Source: an uncultured Oscillospiraceae bacterium (GTDB taxonomy: Bacteria; Bacillota; Clostridia; Oscillospirales; Ruminococcaceae). Taken from it: 12,857 nucleotides of DNA. A model generated the notes under the pieces. That model saw nothing but the letters and a program-made list of their open reading frames with translations. It was not told the DNA's origin and made no database searches. The DNA is taken from positions 13,627 through 26,483 of the forward strand of contig CAJTQM010000013.1 of assembly GCA_910578255.1 (NCBI GenBank), given 5' to 3'. This document shows positions 5,796 through 12,088 of the stretch, piece after piece. Each line of letters begins with the position of its first letter. Within the stretch, counting starts at the first letter, position 1. Made by a program: the position numbers and the translations under genes.

Positions 5796-6359
5796 ATGGC
5801 AAAACTGCAGGTGGGGGACAAAATGCCCTCCTTTACCTTTCGGACCGAGTCGGAGGACGGCCTAACCACTGAATCGGTTTTAAAAGGCGGCCGCACAGTT
5901 TTTTGGGTGCTGCGCTATATCGGCTGCACCACCTGCCGGTATGATGTGCATCAGATCGCGGCCCGGTACGACGATTTTCTCACAAAGGGCGCGCAGGTTT
6001 ATGTGGTCATGCAAAGCGATCCGGCCATTGTGCGGGAGGATCTGAAGGACAGCCCCTTGCCGTTTCACATCATCTGCGACCAGGACCAGGAGATTTATCG
6101 GACGTTAGAGATCCCGGCCACCGAAACTAAGGAGGAGCGGATGCCCACCTCTTTGGAGGACATTGCCCGGCTGGAGGAAAAAAAGCGGAAGGTGAAGGAA
6201 TCCGGCTTTGTCCATGGACGGTACGAGGGCAACGAGCAGCAGTTGCCGGCGCTGTTTGTGGTGGAGCCGGACGGATGCGTATCTTACGCCCACTATGCCA
6301 AAAACAGCATTGATATGCCGACGGTGGAGCAGATGCTGGAAATTTTGGATACGATTTAA
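5796..6359 (+). CDS. Thioredoxin-fold redoxin (AhpC/TSA-like), CxxC type
   Basis: A 187-residue protein of the redoxin/AhpC-TSA superfamily common in Clostridia. An N-terminal LQVGDKMPSFTF (4-15) is the usual entry to the fold. The active-site loop is RYIGCTTCRYDVH with C44 and C47, then the strand AQVYVVMQSDP (66-76). A charged helical insertion follows (about 112-138), and then NEQQLPALFVVEPDG (146-160), carrying the cis-proline region (P151), before the final strand. Typical peroxiredoxins have a PxxxT/SxxC motif; here the loop is a CxxC, so disulfide exchange or reductase chemistry is as likely as peroxide reduction. It has no signal peptide. A clear AAGGAG (5779-5784) precedes the ATG. 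It is the second gene of a two-gene operon and ends at a strong terminator. Confidence 0.85.
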   Translation: MAKLQVGDKMPSFTFRTESEDGLTTESVLKGGRTVFWVLRYIGCTTCRYDVHQIAARYDDFLTKGAQVYVVMQSDPAIVREDLKDSPLPFHIICDQDQEIYRTLEIPATETKEERMPTSLEDIARLEEKKRKVKESGFVHGRYEGNEQQLPALFVVEPDGCVSYAHYAKNSIDMPTVEQMLEILDTI

Positions 6360-6376
6360 GGCGCCTGAAAAAGCAT

Positions 6377-6406
6377 AAAAGGACCGGAGTTTCTCCGGTC
6401 CTTTTT
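6377..6406. terminator. Bidirectional terminator between convergent genes
   Basis: GGACCGGAG (6381-6389), a TTT loop and CTCCGGTCC (6393-6401) make a 9-bp perfect stem. It is flanked by AAAA on the left and TTTTT on the right, so it has a T-run on both strands. It can end both the redoxin transcript and the converging minus-strand transcript whose gene stops at 6424. Confidence 0.93.
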
Positions 6407-6423
6407 GTGTGTATGTACCAACG

Positions 6424-7557
6424 CTATCCCTTTTTTCGCAGTCCTTCTTCGGTGGCGACGTACGTTTTGTTTTTTAAAGAGAAGGTCTTTTTGCGCCCGG
6501 AAAACAAATCCTTGGTGTCAATCATATAGATTTCATCTGTATCCTTTAGGGTCAAAACCGTCATGTTCTCTCCGATATACAGATTTTTGATCCTGCATTC
6601 TTCGCCAAGCTTTATTTTCGTTTGAATCAATTTGCCGTTTTCTTCATCCAGGTAAAAGACAAACGGAGAATTGGAGATAAAAAATATCGGTTCATCATTA
6701 TTGGATACTGCTTTGACAAAAGGTGTCTCGTAGGAAGATTCGACAACGTGAAACGCTTCGTTGCCGGAAATAGACAAAAGCACACTTGATCTTGAAACGT
6801 TGCTGATAAAGGCAAAGCGTTTGAATACGGAAAAAACCTTCACCCTTTGTTTTTCCAAATAATCCATCGTTTTTGTAATGTCCAAACTGTCGACCTTTTC
6901 AGAATGGGAATCATATTCTTCTAAAAAGATTTTGTTTTCAGTCCAATGATCCGTCAGAGTGAACAGGGAATTTTCGAAAACGGAAAAATCCCAAACATAT
7001 TCTCCGCTATAGTCTTCTCGATTTGATTTGAAGGTAAGGAAGATATTGCTGTCTGCAGAGTTGCGAAAGGTGCTGATTATACTTTCTCCATGGATATTAT
7101 CGGATGTTTTGCATTCCAAAATAGCGATTTCGTCTCCCCGTTTTGCGATAGGGGCAAAGGTGTCGTAAGATTCTATTTTATGAATCGGGGTGGCCGATCG
7201 GTCCCTCAGATTGATTTTATACGTATAAGACGGATCGCCTTTTTCATTTAAGATGATATTGGCGTACAGAAAATGACCCTCTAAAATCATTTCATGTGAA
7301 ATCATTTTTACATTTTCGATTGTATCAATATGGATGCCGCATTTTGCAGCTGGATCGTAGACGAAGAAATCCGCGTTTTGATCATGTATTTCCATAAACA
7401 GGATGGTTTTGTCATATACTGCAATAATACCGCCGCGTTCTTCCAAAACAGTATCGATAGGCTGGATCTCGGAGTCGGTAAACAAAAAATAAAACGTACA
7501 AATAAAAGCGGCGAGTATGACGAAACAAGAAATTATTATGACGTGTTTCTTTTTCAT
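6424..7557 (-). CDS. Membrane-anchored extracytoplasmic protein of unknown function, AT-rich
   Basis: A 377-residue protein with a basic N-terminus (MKKKH) and one hydrophobic segment at about 5-26. No lipobox cysteine follows, so it is a signal anchor or a cleaved signal peptide. The remainder lacks membrane segments and shows repeated strand-turn patterns (GGIIAVYDKTILFMEI, SVFENSLFTLTDHW, EIYMIDTKDLF) that resemble a beta-propeller; this fold call is inference. I do not recognise the family. AAAGGAG (7573-7567) stands nine bases before the ATG. The gene is visibly richer in A/T and in codons such as AAA, TTT and ATT than its neighbours, and the intergenic sequence upstream is also AT-rich, which suggests horizontal acquisition. 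It faces the redoxin gene across a shared terminator. Whether it relates to the partial protein at the left edge cannot be judged. Confidence 0.8.
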   Translation of the reverse strand: MKKKHVIIISCFVILAAFICTFYFLFTDSEIQPIDTVLEERGGIIAVYDKTILFMEIHDQNADFFVYDPAAKCGIHIDTIENVKMISHEMILEGHFLYANIILNEKGDPSYTYKINLRDRSATPIHKIESYDTFAPIAKRGDEIAILECKTSDNIHGESIISTFRNSADSNIFLTFKSNREDYSGEYVWDFSVFENSLFTLTDHWTENKIFLEEYDSHSEKVDSLDITKTMDYLEKQRVKVFSVFKRFAFISNVSRSSVLLSISGNEAFHVVESSYETPFVKAVSNNDEPIFFISNSPFVFYLDEENGKLIQTKIKLGEECRIKNLYIGENMTVLTLKDTDEIYMIDTKDLFSGRKKTFSLKNKTYVATEEGLRKKG

Positions 7558-7575
7558 AAGAGCATTCTCCTTTAC

Positions 7576-7605
7576 AAGAAAGGGCTACTTTCGTAGCCTT
7601 TTCTT
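7576..7605 (-). promoter_or_regulatory. 13-bp hairpin with GAAA tetraloop next to the ribosome binding site
   Basis: On the minus strand the stem 7605-7593/7588-7576 is unbroken over 13 pairs (one G-U) and closed by C-GAAA-G, a stable GNRA loop. It ends two bases before AAAGGAG (7573-7567) of the gene at 7557-6424. It could stabilise the mRNA or tune initiation. Its 3' arm ends CTTTCTT, so it could also be a weak terminator for transcripts arriving from the M56 gene upstream. Confidence 0.6.
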
Positions 7606-7714
7606 AATAGATGTACCCGCACTTTGCACTATAACTGACCGCTTTATACAACTCGTCGAGAAATTGGAATACCAATATATTCTGAGGTAGGAGAAAGTGA
7701 CTTTTCTTACTATT

Positions 7715-7743
7715 AAGATACCACAATACATAAGAAATTTCAA
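7715..7743 (-). promoter_or_regulatory. Probable promoter of the AT-rich gene
   Basis: On the minus strand TTGAAA (7743-7738), a 17-base spacer and TATCTT (7720-7715) are present. Transcription would start near 7708 and give a leader of about 150 bases that ends in the GNRA hairpin. The surrounding sequence (7558-7776) is AT-rich and otherwise holds no gene I can support. AT-rich DNA yields chance matches, so confidence is moderate. Confidence 0.5.
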
Positions 7744-7776
7744 CAAATTTTTTAAAAATTGTTAAATTTTCAAATT

Positions 7777-9915
7777 TTACCTATTCTCGCCGATCGACAC
7801 ACTTTTTGCCACGGCGCGCAGTTCTTCGAGGGGGAGGGAGTCGTCGGAAAACTGGATGGCGATATAGACAAGCCGCTCTTTGTCATAGGAAAGAATCCCC
7901 GGAACGGAGGTCTCCGGCAAGGCGGCGGCATCCTGCCCTTCCACCGGCTCTTTGTAAAAGACGGTGGCCAGGGCGGTTTCGGCCGTTTGGGAAGAGACGA
8001 TGGGCGTATAGGTGTCCCACCAATACAGACTGCCCAGCCGCAGAAAGGGGTAGACGGTTTTGTAAAAATCCTCCAAGGGGATTTCTTCTTCATACAACTG
8101 GAAAACGTTGTAGCTGACAACAGCCTTAACCTGGCCGTCCGCCATGAGGTAGACCGGCGTAAAGCCTGCGGCGGAGGCATCCCGTTCTTCCGGAGGCGGC
8201 AGAGCGGCCGTCCACCCGGCGGGCAGGTCCAGACGAAGGGTAAAGGGTTCCACATCATAGATGGACCCATTATATTCGGTGCGGCCCTCCTGATAGGCGG
8301 GGAAGGTGAGTACGGCGGTGGCATTTTGTCTGGCGGGGGAAGAGGAGGAGCCGTCTCTGTTTTTGGCGGTAGGATGGAAGGATTCCCACCGCCGCAGCTG
8401 ACGGCTGATTTCCTTTGCCAACTCGCCCTCTTTTTCGAAATAGTCGATCGGTTTTTCTACGGCAAGGACCACATATGTGCTCTCCAGCAAAAAGCGCTGC
8501 TGCTTGTAGCTGTCGAATTCCGCCGGAGAGAAGGTCTGGCCGGTGGCAAGATCTGTATGAAGTTGGGTATCCTGATTCTGGGAATATGCCAACGCGTCAA
8601 GAGAATAGGCCCCGTCCGAATAGGTAAGGTAGATTTCCTCGTAAAAACGGTCGGGATTGGCGGCGCCGGCAGGGGTTTCCCCTGTTAGGATCAGGACTGG
8701 TCCGCCGCTGTTTTTTCCCAAACGAAGCTGGGTATTTTCATCCCAGGCAAAGCCAAGATAGCCCTGTCCCAGTTCCACCGGATCTTCGCCGCTGAGATCG
8801 TACGCCAGCAGACCGGTTTGCTTTCCCATCCCGGTAGAATAGGTCAGATACAATTCCGGCACGCCGTTTTCGTCCAGATCGGTCCAAAAGACGGATCCTC
8901 TGGGCTGGGACATGCCTTCCTCGGCTCCTTCAACCTGCTGCCAGCATTGGGCAAAATACGCTTCAAAACGCTGCGCCTGCCGGCTGGCGCTGGCAGGACT
9001 GGTCAAAAGCCCCACGCACAAAGCCGCCAGAACCATTGCCGCCGCCGCGATGATCCACCAGCGGGGCTTATGGTAGCGCAGGATGTTTTTAATCCGGACC
9101 TTGGTTCCGCTTTCTCCAAAGGCCAGAGGAACCGCCAGAATATTCCCCCGGCCGGCGGCAAAATGCAGAAGGGTCTGGGCGTATTCCCGGCGGATGTCTG
9201 TGTCCATCTGCCGCATCACGCTTTCGTCGCAGGCCATTTCCATGTCCCGGCCGCTGAGCCAGAACGCCGCCCACACAAGCGGATTAAACCAGTGGATCGA
9301 AAGCACTACAAAGGCGGCAGCGCGGAAAAAAGGGTCCAGACGGCGGATGTGGGCGCTTTCGTGCAAAAGGATATACTGCCGCTGCTTTTCTCCCAAAGAG
9401 GAGGGAAGATAGATTTTGGGCCGCAGAATGCCCATGACAAAGGGGGTTGCGATGTGATCCGCCAGATAGATGTTTTCCCGCAGCCGCACCCGGCCAACCA
9501 GTTTTTGCCGCAGCCGGATAAAAGAAATCAGACTATACAAAAGCATCCCGGCCGCTCCGGCCAGCCAGATCCAGGCAAGAACCGAAAGACGGCTGGTCAT
9601 GGCGGAGGGGGAGGATTCCATCAAAACGGGGTTTACCGCCTGGTCGATGGCCGTAAAGCCGCTTTGAATCTGCCAATCAAAACGGTTGGTGGAGGTGAGC
9701 AGTTCGGTGGGGAAAACCTCTTTGCTGGGGACGAAGCTGAAGATGCTTTCCAAAGAAAAAGGGCAGCACAATCGAAAAAGAATCAGCCCCCAAAGAGGAT
9801 AGACAAATTTTTTCGGCGCTTTGTACAACGCGGCGCGGGCAAGCAGTACAAAAAGAACGGCGAAGCCTCCGGTCAGGCTCATGTTGAGAATCTGTAAAAA
9901 CAGCATATCCGGCAT
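7777..9915 (-). CDS. BlaR1-type M56 metallopeptidase sensor with a large unknown extracytoplasmic domain
   Basis: A 712-residue protein. The first 310 residues are a BlaR1/MecR1-type membrane protease: membrane segments at about 5-29, 36-53, 112-133, 198-219 and 286-305, the zinc motif HESAH (185-189), and the family motif MEMACDE (225-231). Residues 310-712 are probably outside the membrane. This part has no penicillin-binding SxxK/SxN/KTG set in a convincing arrangement. It includes TDLDENGVPELYLTY (345-359), resembling a calcium-binding FG-GAP/integrin-type loop, and a Ser-rich linker near residues 535-542. In known pairs, ligand sensing triggers cleavage of BlaI. The gene follows blaI by one base, with GAAGGGGG upstream of the ATG at 9915. 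Target signal unknown; a beta-lactam role is not supported because no beta-lactamase is adjacent. Confidence 0.88.
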   Translation of the reverse strand: MPDMLFLQILNMSLTGGFAVLFVLLARAALYKAPKKFVYPLWGLILFRLCCPFSLESIFSFVPSKEVFPTELLTSTNRFDWQIQSGFTAIDQAVNPVLMESSPSAMTSRLSVLAWIWLAGAAGMLLYSLISFIRLRQKLVGRVRLRENIYLADHIATPFVMGILRPKIYLPSSLGEKQRQYILLHESAHIRRLDPFFRAAAFVVLSIHWFNPLVWAAFWLSGRDMEMACDESVMRQMDTDIRREYAQTLLHFAAGRGNILAVPLAFGESGTKVRIKNILRYHKPRWWIIAAAAMVLAALCVGLLTSPASASRQAQRFEAYFAQCWQQVEGAEEGMSQPRGSVFWTDLDENGVPELYLTYSTGMGKQTGLLAYDLSGEDPVELGQGYLGFAWDENTQLRLGKNSGGPVLILTGETPAGAANPDRFYEEIYLTYSDGAYSLDALAYSQNQDTQLHTDLATGQTFSPAEFDSYKQQRFLLESTYVVLAVEKPIDYFEKEGELAKEISRQLRRWESFHPTAKNRDGSSSSPARQNATAVLTFPAYQEGRTEYNGSIYDVEPFTLRLDLPAGWTAALPPPEERDASAAGFTPVYLMADGQVKAVVSYNVFQLYEEEIPLEDFYKTVYPFLRLGSLYWWDTYTPIVSSQTAETALATVFYKEPVEGQDAAALPETSVPGILSYDKERLVYIAIQFSDDSLPLEELRAVAKSVSIGENR

Positions 9916-9916
9916 C

Positions 9917-10279
9917 CTATTTTCCCCCTTCCTGGCGAATCAGCCTTTCCAGCGCCTCAATCTCCTGATCGGTCAGCTTTTTTCGCCGGGTAAAGGCGGC
10001 GAGAAAGGCAGGCAAGGAACCCTGAAAGGTCTCTTCCACAAATTTTTCGCTTTGCAGCCCGTGAAATTCTTCCTTTGTCAGCAAAGGGGATACTACACCG
10101 TCCTGATTCTGGAAAATCCCCCGTTGGCACAGCCGGCGCAGCATGGTATAGGTGGTGGATTTTTTCCATTCCAACGCTTTTTGGCACAGCTTGACCAACT
10201 CGCCGGAGGAAACGGGCGCGTTTTCCCAGATCAGTTCGGCGAATCGGGTTTCCATCTGGCCCAGTTTATACTCTTCCAT
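9917..10279 (-). CDS. blaI: BlaI/MecI/CopY-family transcriptional repressor
   Basis: A 120-residue winged-helix repressor of normal length for the family. The N-terminal half is the DNA-binding domain: LGQMETRFAELIWENAPVS (6-24) leads into the first helices, WKKSTTYTMLRRLCQRGIF (38-56) is the recognition helix and following turn, and VVSPLL (62-67) is the wing. The C-terminal half (about 69-120) is the dimerisation helix bundle, where the M56 partner cuts in known systems. AAAGGGAGG precedes the ATG at 10279. Its stop lies one base before the M56 start, so the two are co-translated. It should repress its own promoter: one 17-bp palindrome overlaps the -10 region and another lies near the transcription start. 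The symbol follows the family; the regulated response is unknown. Confidence 0.92.
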   Translation of the reverse strand: MEEYKLGQMETRFAELIWENAPVSSGELVKLCQKALEWKKSTTYTMLRRLCQRGIFQNQDGVVSPLLTKEEFHGLQSEKFVEETFQGSLPAFLAAFTRRKKLTDQEIEALERLIRQEGGK

Positions 10280-10298
10280 TTTTTGACCTCCCTTTTTA

Positions 10299-10354
10299 GT
10301 TTAACACTATTAAACCAACACGATCAGTCTAATACTGTTAAACCAATTTGTCAA
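10299..10354 (-). promoter_or_regulatory. blaI promoter with two palindromic BlaI operators
   Basis: On the minus strand TTGACA (10354-10349), a 17-base spacer and TAGACT (10331-10326) form the promoter. Two related 17-bp palindromes lie on it: GTCTAATACTGTTAAAC (10327-10343), covering the spacer and most of the -10 box, and GTTTAACACTATTAAAC (10299-10315), just past the expected start near 10319. Both share the GTNTAA...TTAAAC arms, with centres 28 bases apart, suiting two repressor dimers. Confidence 0.82.
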
Positions 10355-10384
10355 CCCCTTTTTTGGACAACCCCAAAAATTCTG

Positions 10385-10413
10385 TAGCTTTTTCGGGAAG
10401 CATGGGTTATACT
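10385..10413 (+). promoter_or_regulatory. Possible promoter of sdaAB-sdaAA
   Basis: TATACT (10408-10413) is a good -10 box 35 bases before the GTG start. The -35 region at 17-base spacing (TAGCTT, 10385-10390) is poor, so the promoter may need an activator. It lies outside the BlaI operators, so cross-regulation by BlaI is not obvious. Confidence 0.4.
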
Positions 10414-10447
10414 GAAAGCAGAATACGGACAGTGGGGAGGTTTCGCT

Positions 10448-11107
10448 GTGAATGTTTTTGATATTATCGGCCCGGTGATGATCGGACCCTCCAGTTCCCA
10501 TACCGCCGGCGCGGTCCGGATTGGGAAAATCGCCGGTGCGCTGCTGGGGGAGGAGGCGGTCAAGGCCGAAATCGGACTACACGGCTCCTTTGCCAAGACC
10601 TATAAAGGCCATGGAACCGACAAGGCGCTGACCGCCGGTATTATGGGGATGGAGCCCAGCGACGGCCGGATCCGAGACAGTATGGCCTTGGCAAAGCAGC
10701 GGGGGCTGGAGGTTTCGTTTTCCGAGATCCATATCGACGATGCCCATCCCAACACGGCGCTGATCACCCTGACCGGCGCCAGCGGCAAAACGGTTTCGCT
10801 GGAGGGCGCTTCCATTGGCGGCGGCAATATCCGGGTCCACAAGGTCAACGGCATGGAGGTGGAGATTTCCGGCGAGGCGGCGACCTTTATCATCTTGCAT
10901 AACGATACGCCGGGGACCATTGCGGCGGTCACCCATTTTCTGGCGGAGAGAAACATCAATATCGGCAGCTTTCGGCTCAGCCGCAGACAAAAAGGCGGCC
11001 TTGCGGTGATGACGCTGGAGGTGGATTCCCCGGTGAGCAGCCAGCTGAATGGGGAGTTGGAGAAGCTTCCCAACATCATCAGTTCAACGGTGCTGGCGCC
11101 CCAGTAA
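10448..11107 (+). CDS. sdaAB: L-serine dehydratase, iron-sulfur-dependent, beta subunit
   Basis: A 219-residue subunit of the oxygen-sensitive [4Fe-4S] serine dehydratase, which converts L-serine to pyruvate and ammonia in the cytoplasm. The N-terminal beta domain opens with the family signature GPSSSHTAG (13-21) and includes HGSFAKTYKGHGTDKAL (45-61) and SIGGGNI (122-128). Residues 146-217 form an ACT domain (FIILHNDTPGTIAAV...), a small-ligand binding fold that in this enzyme is taken to sense serine or stabilise the dimer. Translation starts at GTG 10448, eight bases after GGGGAGG. The stop codon overlaps the ribosome binding site of sdaAA and only 12 bases separate the two genes, as in other Firmicutes with split subunits. 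Length and motifs match the family. Confidence 0.95.
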   Translation: MNVFDIIGPVMIGPSSSHTAGAVRIGKIAGALLGEEAVKAEIGLHGSFAKTYKGHGTDKALTAGIMGMEPSDGRIRDSMALAKQRGLEVSFSEIHIDDAHPNTALITLTGASGKTVSLEGASIGGGNIRVHKVNGMEVEISGEAATFIILHNDTPGTIAAVTHFLAERNINIGSFRLSRRQKGGLAVMTLEVDSPVSSQLNGELEKLPNIISSTVLAPQ

Positions 11108-11119
11108 GGAGGAAAATTT

Positions 11120-11998
11120 GTGATCAATTATCTTTCGGTAGAAGGGTTGGTACAGGAGGCGATTTTGCGAAGCTGCCGCATTTCCGATTTGATTTTAGAG
11201 CAGCAGGCCGAACAGCTGGAGCAGACACCGGAGCAGGTTTACCATACGATGGAAGAAAGCCTGAGGGTGATGCGTCAGTCGGTTGTCGATGGGATTTATC
11301 CAGACCTGCGTTCCGCCAGCGGGCTGACCGGCGGCGCGGCCTTTCAGATGAAATGCTGGGTGGACGATGGGAAAAATATCTGCGGCCATTTGTTTGGCAT
11401 GGCGATGGTCAGGGCGCTGGCGGTATCGGAGTGGAATGCCTGTATGGGCCGGATTGTCGCCGCGCCCACTGCTGGATCCTGCGGGATTATCCCGGCGGCG
11501 GTGCTGACCATGCAGGAGGAGTATAAGCTTTCGGAGGATGTGGCGGTCCAGGCTTTGTTCACCGCTTCAGCCATCGGTATGGTCATTGCGCAAAACGCCA
11601 GCATCTCCGGCGCAGAGGGAGGCTGTCAGGCGGAATGCGGCAGCGCCTCGGCCATGGCCGCCGCCGCTTTGGTGGAGATGGCCGGTGGAACGCCGCGGCA
11701 GGTGTCCCATGCCACAGCCATCGCGCTCAAGAACATCCTGGGCCTGGTCTGCGATCCGGTGGCGGGACTGGTGGAAATCCCCTGCATCAAGCGCAACGCC
11801 ATGGGAACGGCCAACGCGTTTACAGCGGCAGAGCTGGCGTTGGCGGGAATTGAAAGCGCCATCCCGGCCGACGAGGTCATTGCCGCTATGAAGCGAATCG
11901 GCGATTTGATGCCGGCATCCCTTAAAGAAACGGCGGAAGGAGGGCTTGCGGGCACACCGTCGGCCCGCAAGCTTCAAAGGCAGATTTTCGGCGCATAG
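11120..11998 (+). CDS. sdaAA: L-serine dehydratase, iron-sulfur-dependent, alpha subunit
   Basis: A 292-residue catalytic subunit carrying the [4Fe-4S] cluster that binds and activates the serine hydroxyl. Signature stretches are RSASGLTGG (64-72), PTAGSCGIIPA (116-126), GAEGGCQAECGSA (164-176) and CDPVAGLVEIPC (211-222), followed by RNAMGTANA (225-233). The cluster ligands are expected to be C169, C211 and C222. Their 42- and 11-residue spacings fit the ligand pattern known from the single-chain Legionella enzyme. C173 is an extra cysteine in the same loop. Translation starts at GTG 11120, seven bases after AAGGAGG, and is coupled to sdaAB. The oxygen sensitivity of this type agrees with an anaerobic host. 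No rho-independent terminator is evident directly after the stop. Confidence 0.95.
   Translation: MINYLSVEGLVQEAILRSCRISDLILEQQAEQLEQTPEQVYHTMEESLRVMRQSVVDGIYPDLRSASGLTGGAAFQMKCWVDDGKNICGHLFGMAMVRALAVSEWNACMGRIVAAPTAGSCGIIPAAVLTMQEEYKLSEDVAVQALFTASAIGMVIAQNASISGAEGGCQAECGSASAMAAAALVEMAGGTPRQVSHATAIALKNILGLVCDPVAGLVEIPCIKRNAMGTANAFTAAELALAGIESAIPADEVIAAMKRIGDLMPASLKETAEGGLAGTPSARKLQRQIFGA
11944..11972 (+). other. 10-bp perfect hairpin inside the 3' end of sdaAA
   Basis: GCTTGCGGGC (11944-11953) and GCCCGCAAGC (11963-11972) are exact reverse complements with a nine-base loop, within the last twenty codons. There is no T-run directly after the stem (TTCAAAGG follows), so it is not a standard terminator. 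It could protect the mRNA 3' end, or simply reflect GC-rich coding sequence. Confidence 0.4.
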
Positions 11999-12016
11999 TT
12001 TTTGTACGGCAAACGC

Positions 12017-12045
12017 TTTACCTGCCGCCGGAAAATGTGTATAAT
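12017..12045 (+). promoter_or_regulatory. Promoter of the CofE-like gene
   Basis: TTTACC (12017-12022), a 17-base spacer and a consensus TATAAT (12040-12045) lie in the gap after sdaAA. Transcription would begin near 12052, giving a leader of about 37 bases. The last gene therefore need not depend on the sdaA promoter. Confidence 0.7.
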
Positions 12046-12088
12046 AAGGCTGTCTATAAATTTTCTGTTGTAACGGAGGGCAAATATT

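Noticed and set aside
7759..9897. Two long plus-strand open frames (309 and 359 codons) opposite the M56 gene
   Set aside because: They lie wholly antisense to a gene with clear M56 motifs and a ribosome binding site. Their translations are rich in G, R, P and Q without domain text, as expected of mirror frames in GC-rich DNA.
7777..10279. Calling the BlaI/M56 pair a beta-lactam resistance system
   Set aside because: There is no beta-lactamase or penicillin-binding gene nearby, and no convincing penicillin-binding motif set in the sensor's extracytoplasmic part.
10356..10447. Riboswitch or T-box leader before the serine dehydratase genes
   Set aside because: The predicted transcript start is only about 28 bases from the GTG, which is too short, and no specifier or antiterminator pattern is visible.
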